Positions 12,725 through 21,282 of a DNA stretch of 26,238 nucleotides are shown piece by piece; within the stretch, counting starts at the first letter, position 1; each line of letters starts with the position of its first letter. The DNA comes from a virus. The notes beneath the pieces are model-generated. The model saw only the letters and a program-made list of their open reading frames with translations, searched no databases and was not told the origin of the DNA. Where the stretch lies: the IMG/VR virus record IMGVR_UViG_3300017751_000187, positions 1 through 26,238 of that record, one strand, 5' to 3'. The translations under genes were made by a program, and so were the position numbers.

Positions 12725-13324
12725 ATGGCAACAAATTACAACTTTGATCCGTTAGGATCTATGGGTAGCGTTTATACTGACGCTAATAGCGCTGTTATAC
12801 CGCCGCAGGGAATGGTTATTACAGCTATACAATTTTTAGCAGACAATATATTAACTGAGTTACTAGCAGAACAACACCCAGCTGGCGTAGCCGCTGGACC
12901 AAAGTATATTAGTACAACTGTCGCTCATGCGGCTGGTGACGCTAGTCAAGCTTGTGGTAATGGTAATTCAGTTGGGCCAACAATAACAATGACTGGTACT
13001 AATGCAGCTGTTAAAGTAGGACAAAGAGTTACAACAGCAACACCAAGCGCTACATTTCCATCTCACCACGATTATGCCACAGGTATTGACCCTGTTTTTA
13101 TTACAGCAATATCAGCTAACGGTTTAGTTTTAACACTATCTAGAAACGTTGCACTTTCTAATGGTACTAACATGGAGTTTTCAGCTCCTCTTGGCACTGG
13201 TCACGGTGGTATAGAAACTGACAATGCTGTTTTTCCAAAAGGTTTAACTATATATGGTAGATGGACAAGCGTTAAAGCTACACCTGATGCAAATGGTGGT
13301 ATAATCTGTTACTTCGGAGTTTAA
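12725..13324 (+). CDS. Virion structural protein, beta-rich
   Basis: 199 residues. An N-terminal segment NYNFDPLGSMGSVYTDANSA is followed by a helix (VITAIQFLADNILTELLAEQ) and a long Gly/Thr/Ala-rich beta region. The end reads GLTIYGRWTSVKATPDANGG then IICYFGV, a pattern I know from virion proteins of other marine phages, where it lies beside fibre-type genes. No catalytic motif, membrane or signal segment. The gene follows the holin by four bases and overlaps the next start by one base. Probably a decoration or appendage protein. Confidence 0.6.
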   Translation: MATNYNFDPLGSMGSVYTDANSAVIPPQGMVITAIQFLADNILTELLAEQHPAGVAAGPKYISTTVAHAAGDASQACGNGNSVGPTITMTGTNAAVKVGQRVTTATPSATFPSHHDYATGIDPVFITAISANGLVLTLSRNVALSNGTNMEFSAPLGTGHGGIETDNAVFPKGLTIYGRWTSVKATPDANGGIICYFGV

Positions 13325-13740
13325 TGTTAGGCTTAAGTTTAAATGGACAAGCTTCACGCTCTTCAGCCGTAGTTATAGAAGATTATTTATGGTCTTCCGT
13401 GACAGCTGGCGAAATAACACCTAGATTTAGTGACGTTAGACTAAGCAATGTTCAAGACTTTAATGATGCTTGGGATATAGGCGAAGTAGGTAATTCCACT
13501 GGTGGTGACGCTGGTGGAGGGATGTTTAGTACTGCTTCAAGAAATCACATGATGCCAGCAACAGACCCAAACCCAAATTACTTTTCTGATGACGAAGGTT
13601 ATTGGGTTGTTACAGAGGCAAACAACTTAGCGATGACTGATGCTGAGGACATGAGGGTTGGTCAAGACGGGGATAGTGATACAGAGTTGACACCAATAGC
13701 TGTAGGAAACTTCCCTATTGGAGATGGAAATTACGTATAA
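13324..13740 (+). CDS. Acidic virion-like protein, 138 residues
   Basis: A small acidic protein with many Asp and Gly: FNDAWDIGEVGNSTGGDAGG, then DPNPNYFSDDEGYWVV and DGDSDTELTPIAVGNFPIGD. No hydrophobic segment or known motif. It is sandwiched between two appendage-like genes and overlaps the preceding stop by one base, which suggests the same structure or complex. Function not recognised; virion association inferred from neighbours only. Confidence 0.55.
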   Translation: MLGLSLNGQASRSSAVVIEDYLWSSVTAGEITPRFSDVRLSNVQDFNDAWDIGEVGNSTGGDAGGGMFSTASRNHMMPATDPNPNYFSDDEGYWVVTEANNLAMTDAEDMRVGQDGDSDTELTPIAVGNFPIGDGNYV

Positions 13741-13761
13741 AAATAAATAAAAAAATAAGAT

Positions 13762-14265
13762 ATGGCAACACCAAGTGTAGTACCTAGAGCCGACGGCGAG
13801 GGTAAAATAGGAACATCAATAAAAAGATGGTCTGAAGGTCACTATGACCAGTTAGAGTTAGGACATCCAACTAGACCTATAACAGGTTACGAGTCTTTTA
13901 TAATATGCGCGTCAGACGAAACAACAGCTATAACAACTGGAGATGACAAAGTTAGGTTTACAATGCCTTACTCATTTCACGTAGAGGAAATAAAAGCAAC
14001 ACTAAGCGCGACTAGTACTAGTGGTAATGTTACTGTTCAGGTTACTGAAAACGGTGCTGCAAATAACATAACATCAGCGGCTATATCAATAACTGCAGGC
14101 GCGGTATTAGGAACTACTACTACTTTTGGTAGTGGCGGTGGAACAAATCCAGATGCAAATATACCAGAGGATGCTGTTGTAGGTGTAAATATAGATGGCG
14201 CTGGAACAGCTGCTAAAGGTTTAAAAGTAATGATAATAGGATACAGAAGTAATCACACTTTATAA
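13762..14265 (+). CDS. Fibre-like protein with jelly-roll domain
   Basis: 167 residues. The start has VVPRADGEGKIGTSIKRWSE followed by GHYDQLEL, a repeat typical of tail or head fibre proteins (I-G-x-x-x-K-R-W). After residue 45 a beta-sandwich-like domain begins: SDETTAITTGDDKVRFTMP, then IKATLSATSTSGNVTVQV and a final GLKVMIIGYR strand. This S-D-E-T-T-A…F-x-M-P-Y pattern is frequent in phage appendage proteins. It is likely surface-exposed and may help host attachment. A 21-base gap precedes it, and the stop overlaps the next start by one base. Confidence 0.65.
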   Translation: MATPSVVPRADGEGKIGTSIKRWSEGHYDQLELGHPTRPITGYESFIICASDETTAITTGDDKVRFTMPYSFHVEEIKATLSATSTSGNVTVQVTENGAANNITSAAISITAGAVLGTTTTFGSGGGTNPDANIPEDAVVGVNIDGAGTAAKGLKVMIIGYRSNHTL

Positions 14266-15077
14266 TGAGTAATATAATTATAAATCCATTTGCTTTTGGT
14301 GGCTTTCACAACACCACAACTAACACTCAATCATTTTCGTTTGATGGGGCGGGTGATTTTCTCTCTCGTGCAGATGATAATAACTGGGATTTTATAGATG
14401 GCAGTGCTACTGGCACCGATAACGAGAAGCATAGTTTTTCTTTTTGGATGAAGAGAAACGTGGCTAATGGTACTTATGGTATAATTTCAAAATATAGCGG
14501 AGGTGCTAATAATTCTTATAGACATTTCTACCACACCAGTGGGAGTGGTGGTTTATTCTTAGATACTTATCAGGGGTCTGGTAGTGCTTACAAAAGAAGA
14601 GTTATTGAAAATCAATTTAACACCAATTGGGAGCATCACGTTTGGGTTCACGATGGAAATCCTACAGGTTGGAAACTTTACATAAATGGAGTTCTACAAA
14701 CTGACACTAATAATACGGGTGGTACTGGTGGTGAAATGGTTGATACAGCTGCTGCTGTTTATATTGGAAAAGCAAGTGGCTTGTCTGATTTAGCTGGTAA
14801 GATGTGTCAGTTCATGGCTTGGAAAGGTATTGAGTTAGACCAAGCAGCAGCGACATATCTGTATGCCGGCGGTACAGCAATGAGAAACCCAACGTTAGCA
14901 GGTAATCAAGGAACTGGAGTTTACACACAAACACAAGCAGACGGTTTGTTAGTTTGGTTACCCATGGACGATGCTAATGGTGCTGATGATCACTCGGGGT
15001 CAACTCATGGAACACATAATTTTACAAAAAACGGTAACTGTGACGTTACAACAGGAGCGGGTAACGTACCATTCTAA
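14265..15077 (+). CDS. LamG/concanavalin-like virion adhesin
   Basis: 270 residues. The LamG-type lectin fold is seen from SFSFDGAGDFLSRADDNNWD (about 23-42), through HSFSFWMKRNVANGTYGIIS, to WEHHVWVHDGNPTGWKLYIN and AAVYIGKASG. F-D-G-x-x-D-x-L, the S-F-W-M-K strand and W-K-L-Y-I-N-G are classic landmarks of the family. A shorter Tyr/Gly tail (TYLYAGGTAMRNP, then WLPMDDANGADDHSG) follows. It probably binds host surface sugars from the virion. After the stop there is a 58-base gap with a 16-base palindrome. Confidence 0.72.
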   Translation: MSNIIINPFAFGGFHNTTTNTQSFSFDGAGDFLSRADDNNWDFIDGSATGTDNEKHSFSFWMKRNVANGTYGIISKYSGGANNSYRHFYHTSGSGGLFLDTYQGSGSAYKRRVIENQFNTNWEHHVWVHDGNPTGWKLYINGVLQTDTNNTGGTGGEMVDTAAAVYIGKASGLSDLAGKMCQFMAWKGIELDQAAATYLYAGGTAMRNPTLAGNQGTGVYTQTQADGLLVWLPMDDANGADDHSGSTHGTHNFTKNGNCDVTTGAGNVPF

Positions 15078-15096
15078 TAAGTTATCTACAATACGT

Positions 15097-15112
15097 GTAA
15101 CTATATAGTTAC
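15097..15112. repeat. 16-base perfect palindrome
   Basis: GTAACTATATAGTTAC reads the same on both strands and lies alone in a 58-base gap, 24 bases before the ATG at 15136. It is too symmetrical (no loop) for a good terminator and no U-run follows. It may be a binding site for a dimeric regulator or a weak promoter region. Confidence 0.35.
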
Positions 15113-15135
15113 AAAATAAACTTAAATTAAATATA

Positions 15136-15432
15136 ATGTCAAAAAACACAAGTAAAATGATAAAAGAACTTAAAGGTATTAAACCTGAAATTATCAAAAA
15201 AGAAGAATTAACTAGATTAAGAGAAATAGTTGGGGCTATAAACGAAAACAAAATGGGCATAGGAACGCTTGAAGCCCAAAAACATAGTCTAATACACCAG
15301 TTAGCTGCGATAAACGAAAGATTAACAGTTATGCAAGATGAACTAATGAAAGAGTATGGTACTCTAGATATAGACATAAACACTGGTGAAATAAAATATA
15401 ATGAAAATGACGAAGCTAATAAGAAAGATTAG
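15136..15432 (+). CDS. Coiled-coil small protein
   Basis: 98 residues. Nearly the whole protein is predicted helical: SKMIKELKGIKPEIIKKEE, then LREIVGAINENKMGIGTLEA and HQLAAINERLTVMQDELMKE, with heptad-like hydrophobics. The end DIDINTGEIKYNENDEANKK is acidic. Small coiled-coil proteins of this type are found ahead of structural genes in marine phages (from memory). It could be a tail or head-assembly chaperone. The next gene starts 32 bases before its stop in another frame. Confidence 0.6.
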   Translation: MSKNTSKMIKELKGIKPEIIKKEELTRLREIVGAINENKMGIGTLEAQKHSLIHQLAAINERLTVMQDELMKEYGTLDIDINTGEIKYNENDEANKKD

Positions 15433-15628
15433 TATAGGTAAAGACTACAAAAATGATGCTATGCATTATGCTGTTGGTCAAGAAGTATACGGTGGACATA
15501 AAATATGTGATATAGTAGAAGAGGAAACTAAGTTTTCTGTTTACATAACAAAAAACAAAGAGGTTTTACCTTGGAAAGACTTCAACAAGAACATGGCTGT
15601 ATCTGTAGAGTATAACTTACAATATTAA
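15401..15628 (+). CDS. Small orphan with RKISIGKDY motif
   Basis: 75 residues. Two ATG codons, at 15401 and 15407, are possible starts; the second would give MTKLIRKISIG. The core RKISIGKDYKNDAMHYAVGQ is followed by GGHKICDIVEEETKFSVYIT and PWKDFNKNMAVSVEYNLQY, giving a strand-rich small fold. From memory, similar proteins sit beside the terminase in other marine phages and have no known job. It overlaps the coiled-coil gene by 26-32 bases, depending on the start. Confidence 0.55.
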   Translation: MKMTKLIRKISIGKDYKNDAMHYAVGQEVYGGHKICDIVEEETKFSVYITKNKEVLPWKDFNKNMAVSVEYNLQY

Positions 15629-15633
15629 AAATT

Positions 15634-15837
15634 ATGGCATATAAACAAGCAGGGTGGTCTCCATTTACAAAGCTAGATGATAAGGCTAGAAAGAAAGAAA
15701 TAAAAACTTTCATAAAAAACAACATGGATAAAATGTCTGACGCTGAAATGATGAAAGCTGTTAGATCAAAATCTGATAATAAGACTGAGTACAATTGGAA
15801 CGTTAAAACCAAAGAAGTAGAAGCTCATGATTTATAA
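15634..15837 (+). CDS. MAYKQ-starting small protein
   Basis: 67 residues. The start MAYKQAGWSPFTKLDDKARK recalls the MAYKQ of the large Lys-rich protein at 3132, and SPFTK is a looser version of the S-P-x-K motif. The rest is a charged helix (EIKTFIKNNMDKMSDAEMMK) and a short strand. It is the only tagged relative outside the main blocks and lies in the packaging region. Function unknown. The stop overlaps the next start by one base. Confidence 0.55.
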   Translation: MAYKQAGWSPFTKLDDKARKKEIKTFIKNNMDKMSDAEMMKAVRSKSDNKTEYNWNVKTKEVEAHDL

Positions 15838-16427
15838 TGAAAAGCGTTTATAACTTTGTTGTTGAGCCTATTGGTGGTAGATATAATAATACTAAAAATG
15901 TTGGTGATTCTGAATTGATATTAAACACAGAAATGTACAATCACAAGTATGTTAATAGAGAAGCCAAAGTATTATCATCGCCTATAATAACTAATAGTAA
16001 TATAAAAGTTGGTGATAAGGTTATATTACATCACAATGTTTTTAGAAGGTGGGAAAATCAGTATGGTGAAGAGAAAAACAGCAGAAGCTATTTTGAAGAA
16101 AATAAATATTTTGTAAATGAAGATCAAATATTTTTGTACAAAAGAAATAAAGATTGGATAGCACCAAAAGAATATTGTTTTATAAAACCAATCAAAAGCA
16201 TAGACAACTACGATAATAACAGTGAAAGACCTTGTATAGGTATAGTTAAGTATTCTGTAGAAAAAAGTTTAATTGGTTGTTTAGTTGGTTTTCACCCTGG
16301 TTCTGAATACGAGTTTGTTGTGGACGGACAAAGACTATATAGAGTTTTATCAAATTTAATTACAATAAAATATGAATATCAAGGAAACGAAGAAGAATAT
16401 AATCCTAGCTGGGCAGAAAGCAGTTGA
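15837..16427 (+). CDS. GroES-like protein with two cpn10-type halves
   Basis: 196 residues. Both halves look like co-chaperonin folds. The first: YNFVVEPIGGRYNNTKNVGD, a loop, then EAKVLSSPIITNSNIKVGDK with VILHHNVFRRW and VNEDQIFLYKRN. The second: EYCFIKPIKSIDN, RPCIGIVKYS, then LVGFHPGSEYEF and LYRVLSNLITIKYE. K-V-G-D-K-V near the base and a final D-Q-I strand are typical GroES landmarks. The bona fide groES is about 7 kb upstream, so the phage carries two. It may cap a chaperonin for one client, or serve another assembly role. The end overlaps the next gene by 56 bases. Confidence 0.65.
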   Translation: MKSVYNFVVEPIGGRYNNTKNVGDSELILNTEMYNHKYVNREAKVLSSPIITNSNIKVGDKVILHHNVFRRWENQYGEEKNSRSYFEENKYFVNEDQIFLYKRNKDWIAPKEYCFIKPIKSIDNYDNNSERPCIGIVKYSVEKSLIGCLVGFHPGSEYEFVVDGQRLYRVLSNLITIKYEYQGNEEEYNPSWAESS

Positions 16428-16647
16428 AGAGCTAATTAAAGTAGCTAAAGAAGCAATCGTTGATTCAGACGATGATATATCAGCAGATAGACTTAAAAAT
16501 GCAGCTGCGACAAAGAAACTCGCTATATTTGATGCATTTGAAATACTTAACAGAATCCAAGAAGAAGAAAGCTTACTTGAAGGTAGATCACCTGAGAAAA
16601 ACAAAGAGCAAGTCTTTAAGGGTTTCGCAGAAGGTAGATCAAAATGA
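16372..16647 (+). CDS. Probable terminase small subunit
   Basis: 91 residues, entirely helical: ILAGQKAVEELIKVAKEAIV, then DDDISADRLKNAAATKKLA and FDAFEILNRIQEEESLLEG, ending in a basic tail (GFAEGRSK). Position immediately upstream of the large terminase, with a four-base overlap (ATGA), is the usual place for the DNA-recognition subunit. The A-D-x-L-K-N-A-A-A-T-K-K pattern fits small terminase-like proteins of related phages (from memory). No helix-turn-helix can be proved by eye. It begins inside the GroES-like gene; no alternative internal start is convincing. Confidence 0.55.
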   Translation: MNIKETKKNIILAGQKAVEELIKVAKEAIVDSDDDISADRLKNAAATKKLAIFDAFEILNRIQEEESLLEGRSPEKNKEQVFKGFAEGRSK

Positions 16648-18863
16648 AGTACGAGCAAACACTAGTAAAAACGATAGATCCTGTTAAAAAAACAACAATA
16701 AGCAGGCTTAATAAAAACAAAAAATGGGAATATGGATACAATAAAGAGCATGATATCGTGGTTATCTCTAAAACTGGAAAAATTGGACAAGTGGTGGAGA
16801 TTCAAAATTTGCGAATTGGGTTGCCGCTTGAACCGAAAACAGTGTACGTGCACCCTAAAAACAAATGGGTAAAATTAGATCAACCACAAGAATTAAGTAG
16901 GTTAAAAAATATATTCGACTGGAGAAGTTATCCTGAAGAGCAAAAAGAGCAGTGGTTTGATTACATAGACGAAGAGTTCAAGAGAAGAGACGAAGGTTTT
17001 TGGTTTACTAACAATGGTAAGCCAACATACATAACAGGCGCTCACTATATGTATTTGCAGTGGAGTAAGATAGATGTAGGCGCACCGGATTTTAGAGAGG
17101 CAAATAGATTGTTCTTTATATTTTGGGAAGCTTGTAAAGCAGATAAAAGATGTTATGGGATGTGCTATCTTAAAAACAGACGTTCTGGATTTTCTTTTAT
17201 GTCGTCAGCCGAAGCGGTTAATCAAGCCACTATATCAAGTGATAGTAGATATGGTATATTATCAAAAAGTGGAGCTGATGCTAAAAAAATGTTTACAGAC
17301 AAGGTAGTACCTATTAGTATAAACTATCCATTTTTCTTTAAACCTATTCAAGATGGTATGGACCGTCCTAAATCCGAGCTCGCTTATCGTGTACCTGCTA
17401 GTAAGTTTACTAGAAAAAAGATAACAACAAACGAAAAGCTAGAGAATATAAAAGGCTTAGATACAACTATAGATTGGAAAAATACTGGAGACAATAGTTA
17501 TGACGGTGAAAAACTAGCGTTACTAGTACATGATGAAAGTGGTAAGTGGGAAAGACCTGACAATATATTAAACAACTGGAGAGTTACAAAAACATGTTTA
17601 CGATTAGGTAGTAGAATTATAGGTAAGTGCATGATGGGTTCAACATCTAACGCTTTAGATAAAGGAGGCGATAACTTTAAAAAACTATACAATGCAAGCG
17701 ATGTCTCAAAAAGAAATAGAAATGGTCAGACAAAGTCTGGTTTATACTCTTTGTTTATCCCAATGGAATGGAACTACGAAGGATTTATTGATGAGCACGG
17801 AGTTCCAGTTTTCACTACTCCTGATGTCGACGTGTTTGCCCCAGACGGTGAACTGATAGATGTAGGCGTAATAGATAACTGGCAAAACGAGGCTGATGGT
17901 TTGAAGGGTGATCCGGATGCTTTAAATGAGTTTTACCGTCAATTTCCTCGAACTACAGAGCACGCTTTTAGAGATGAGGCAAAAAACAGTATATTTAATT
18001 TAACAAAAATATACGAGCAGATAGATTACAACGAAGAGCTTGGTAGAAGTTTGGGTATAACAAAAGGTAATTTTCAGTGGGTAAACGGGGTAAAGGACTC
18101 TAGGGTTATATTTTATCCAGACATAAATGGTAGGTTTAACATATCTTGGGTTCCACCTCAACCAATACAAAACAATGTAGTTATAAAAAATGGTATACGA
18201 TACCCTGGAAACGAGCATGTTGGTGCTTTTGGTTGTGATAGTTACGATATCAGTGGTACTGTAGATGGTCAAGGTTCAAAAGGAGCACTACACGGATTAA
18301 CAAAATTCTCCATGGAAGACGCTCCGGCTAATAGTTTTTTTCTTGAATACTTAGCTAGACCGCAAACAGCTGATATGTTTTTTGAGGATGTTTTAATGGC
18401 TTGTGTTTTTTATGGCATGCCTTTGTTAGCTGAAAATAATAAACCAAGATTATTGTATTACTTTAGAAGAAGAGGTTATAGAGGTTTTAGTATGAACAGA
18501 CCTGATAAAGTTTGGAACAAGCTATCTGTAGCGGAAAAAGAAGTAGGTGGAATACCAAACTCTAGTGAAGACATTAAGCAGGCTCATGCCGCTGCTATCG
18601 AGATGTATATACAAGATCACGTTGGTATGAAGCAAGATGGGACACATGGTGGTATGTATTTTAACGTAACACTTAACGACTGGAGTAGGTTTGATATAAA
18701 TAGAAGAACCAAGTATGACGCTTCTATAAGTTCTGGTTTAGCTATAATGGCTTGTAACAGACATTTGTACAGACCTAACCCAAGATTAGAAAAACAAGAG
18801 TTAAACTTAAATATTTCTAAGTATAACAACAAGGGAGTAAATTCAAAAATAATTAAACGATAA
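16644..18863 (+). CDS. terL: Terminase large subunit
   Basis: 739 residues. The ATPase N-terminal half has a modified Walker A, LKNRRSGFS (about 176-184), a Walker B LALLVHDES (291-299, D297/E298) and a coupling motif MMGSTSN (330-336). The nuclease half has Asp residues in AFGCDSYDISG (528-538) and RPQTADMFFEDVLMACVFYG (572-591), followed by LLAENNKPR with a further acidic residue; these are candidate RNase H-fold metal ligands. The protein pumps DNA into the prohead and cuts it. The lack of a canonical G-K-T/S Walker A is common in this branch of Bacteroidetes phages (from memory). The portal follows one base after its stop. Confidence 0.92.
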   Translation: MKYEQTLVKTIDPVKKTTISRLNKNKKWEYGYNKEHDIVVISKTGKIGQVVEIQNLRIGLPLEPKTVYVHPKNKWVKLDQPQELSRLKNIFDWRSYPEEQKEQWFDYIDEEFKRRDEGFWFTNNGKPTYITGAHYMYLQWSKIDVGAPDFREANRLFFIFWEACKADKRCYGMCYLKNRRSGFSFMSSAEAVNQATISSDSRYGILSKSGADAKKMFTDKVVPISINYPFFFKPIQDGMDRPKSELAYRVPASKFTRKKITTNEKLENIKGLDTTIDWKNTGDNSYDGEKLALLVHDESGKWERPDNILNNWRVTKTCLRLGSRIIGKCMMGSTSNALDKGGDNFKKLYNASDVSKRNRNGQTKSGLYSLFIPMEWNYEGFIDEHGVPVFTTPDVDVFAPDGELIDVGVIDNWQNEADGLKGDPDALNEFYRQFPRTTEHAFRDEAKNSIFNLTKIYEQIDYNEELGRSLGITKGNFQWVNGVKDSRVIFYPDINGRFNISWVPPQPIQNNVVIKNGIRYPGNEHVGAFGCDSYDISGTVDGQGSKGALHGLTKFSMEDAPANSFFLEYLARPQTADMFFEDVLMACVFYGMPLLAENNKPRLLYYFRRRGYRGFSMNRPDKVWNKLSVAEKEVGGIPNSSEDIKQAHAAAIEMYIQDHVGMKQDGTHGGMYFNVTLNDWSRFDINRRTKYDASISSGLAIMACNRHLYRPNPRLEKQELNLNISKYNNKGVNSKIIKR

Positions 18864-18864
18864 T

Positions 18865-21267
18865 ATGGCTGAGTCAGTACATGCAAATTTTCCTTCACAA
18901 GTAGTTAGCGACCTAGAAAAATCAACTAAGGAGTATGGTTTAAAGGTAGCAAAAGCTATACAGAATGAGTGGTTCCACGGAGCTCACTCAAATAAATATC
19001 TTCATTCTCAAAACAAGTTTCACAATTTAAGACTTTATGCTAGAGGAGAACAATCAATACAAAAATATAAAGATGAGTTATCTATTAATGGTGACTTAAG
19101 CTACTTAAACTTAGACTGGACACCAGTACCTATTATATCTAAATTTGTAGATATAGTTGTGAATGGTATGGCTCAAAGAACTTTTGATTTGAAATGTTAT
19201 TCTCAAGATCAATATGGTGTTAGCAAAAGAACTGAGTACATGGAGACTATCATGCGAGACATGAGAACTAAGCAGTTTAACGAGACAGCAAAGCAACAGT
19301 TAAACATGGATCTTTATAAGTCTGATCCAGACAAACTACCAGAAACAGAAGAAGAACTAGCATTACACATGCAGTTAACATATAAACAGCAGGTTGAGTT
19401 AGCTAACGAGCAGGCTATAAATACATTGTTAGAAGGTAGTAGGCATGAGCTTATAAACAGAAGAGTTTTGCAAGACTTAACTGTATTAGGCATAGGGGCA
19501 ACTAAAACGTCATTTAACTGGTCAGAAGGTGCTAAAGTAGAATATGTTGATCCCGCTAATTTAGTTTATTCTTACACTGAGTCACCTTATTTTGAAGACA
19601 TATATTATGTTGGTGAGGTTAAGACTATACCTATAAACGAGTTAGTTAAAGAGTTTCCTCACTTAAACCACGATGATTTATTAAAAATAAACAAAACAGC
19701 AAAAAGAGGTACTAACAGGTATGCTGCAACATCTACTAATGATATAAATAAAGTTCAAGTTCTTTACTTTAATTATAAAACGTACATGCACGATACTTAT
19801 AAGGTTAAGACTAACAACGCTGGTGGTCAAAAAGCTATAGCTAAAGAGGATACTTTTAAACCACCAAAAGACGCTACGGATTATTCTAGAATACAACAGG
19901 TTATGGAGTGTTTATACGAAGGCGCTATGATACTTGGTACAAACAAGTTGATAAAATGGGAGAAAGCTAAAAACATGATGCGTGATAAGAGTGATTTTAA
20001 CAAGGTTAGAACTAACTACTCTATAGTTGCGCCTAGAATGTATAATGGTAAGATAGAATCACTTGTAAGCAGAATAACAGGTTTTGCTGATATGATACAG
20101 CTTACTCACCTAAAAATACAACAGGTATTATCTAGAATGACTCCTGATGGTGTTTATTTAGATGTAGATGGTTTAGCTGAGATAGATCTTGGTAACGGAA
20201 CAAACTACAACCCGCAAGAAGCTTTAAATATGTTCTTTCAAACAGGTTCAATACTAGGTAGGTCAATGACTCAAGATGGTGATCAAAATCCTGGAGCTGT
20301 TCCTATAAAAGAAATTAATAACGGTCAAGGCGCTGGTAACAAACTACAGGCTCTTATAGGTAACTACAACTATTACTTACAGATGATAAGAGATGTAACC
20401 GGACTTAATGAGGCTGCTAGCGACACACCGGCTGTAGACTCTTTAGTTGGCATACAAAAGATGGCGGCCGCAAACTCAAACACCGCTACAAGGCATATAC
20501 TTCAAGCAAATCTATTCTTAACAGCAGAAACTTGCGAAGCCTTGTCCCTTAGAATATCTGACATACTAGAATACTCTCCAACAAAGGACGCATTCATACA
20601 GGCTATCGGCGCTCACAACATAGCGACTTTAGAAGAAATGAAAGAGTTGCATTTATATGATTTTGGTATATTTTTAGAGTTAAAACCTGATGACGAAGAA
20701 AAACAAGTTTTAGAAAACAATATACAGATGGCTTTGTCACAAAAACTAATAGATCTAGATGATGCTATAGATCTTAGAGAGGTTAGAAACTTAAAGCAAG
20801 CTAATCAACTCTTAAAGCTAAAGAGAAAGAAGAAAGCTGAAAGAGACCAGAAAATGCAACAACAGAACATAGAAGCTCAAGGTAAGTCTCAACAAGAAAC
20901 TCAACAAGCTGCTGCTCAAGCTGAAATAGGAAAACAACAAGAGATGAACAAGTCAGCTATGGAGTTAGAGAAAACAAAAAACCACTTAAAAATAGAGTAC
21001 ATGAAACAAGAGGCTATGTTAAAAAGAGAGCTAATGGATCATGAGTTCGAAATAAACATGAAGCTTAGACAAGCTGACAACCAATCAGCAATGAGTAAAG
21101 AAAAAGAAAAGGACAATAGAAAAGATCAAAGAACAAAAATACAAGCTTCTCAACAGAGTCAACTTATTGATCAAAGAAAAGGTGAAAAAGAACCTAAAAA
21201 CTTTGAGTCAGCAGGTAATGATAGTATGGGTGGAGGAGTTGAGATGGGAGGATTAACAAATAACTAA
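18865..21267 (+). CDS. Portal protein
   Basis: 800 residues. The N-terminal half has LRLYARGEQSIQKYKDELS, TPVPIISKFVDIVVNGMAQR and YMETIMRDMRTKQF, all typical of long portal proteins of Bacteroidetes podovirus-like phages. A central region carries IVAPRMYNGKIESLVSRITG and VPIKEINNGQGAGNKLQAL, near the expected stem. The last 150 residues are a Gln/Lys-rich coiled coil (about 650-765), presumably the barrel, ending with NFESAGNDSMGGG (SAGNDS at 782-787). The dodecameric ring forms the DNA gate at one capsid vertex and binds TerL. Directly downstream of TerL and upstream of the scaffold, as usual. Confidence 0.88.
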   Translation: MAESVHANFPSQVVSDLEKSTKEYGLKVAKAIQNEWFHGAHSNKYLHSQNKFHNLRLYARGEQSIQKYKDELSINGDLSYLNLDWTPVPIISKFVDIVVNGMAQRTFDLKCYSQDQYGVSKRTEYMETIMRDMRTKQFNETAKQQLNMDLYKSDPDKLPETEEELALHMQLTYKQQVELANEQAINTLLEGSRHELINRRVLQDLTVLGIGATKTSFNWSEGAKVEYVDPANLVYSYTESPYFEDIYYVGEVKTIPINELVKEFPHLNHDDLLKINKTAKRGTNRYAATSTNDINKVQVLYFNYKTYMHDTYKVKTNNAGGQKAIAKEDTFKPPKDATDYSRIQQVMECLYEGAMILGTNKLIKWEKAKNMMRDKSDFNKVRTNYSIVAPRMYNGKIESLVSRITGFADMIQLTHLKIQQVLSRMTPDGVYLDVDGLAEIDLGNGTNYNPQEALNMFFQTGSILGRSMTQDGDQNPGAVPIKEINNGQGAGNKLQALIGNYNYYLQMIRDVTGLNEAASDTPAVDSLVGIQKMAAANSNTATRHILQANLFLTAETCEALSLRISDILEYSPTKDAFIQAIGAHNIATLEEMKELHLYDFGIFLELKPDDEEKQVLENNIQMALSQKLIDLDDAIDLREVRNLKQANQLLKLKRKKKAERDQKMQQQNIEAQGKSQQETQQAAAQAEIGKQQEMNKSAMELEKTKNHLKIEYMKQEAMLKRELMDHEFEINMKLRQADNQSAMSKEKEKDNRKDQRTKIQASQQSQLIDQRKGEKEPKNFESAGNDSMGGGVEMGGLTNN

Positions 21268-21282
21268 TTTATATTTTATATT

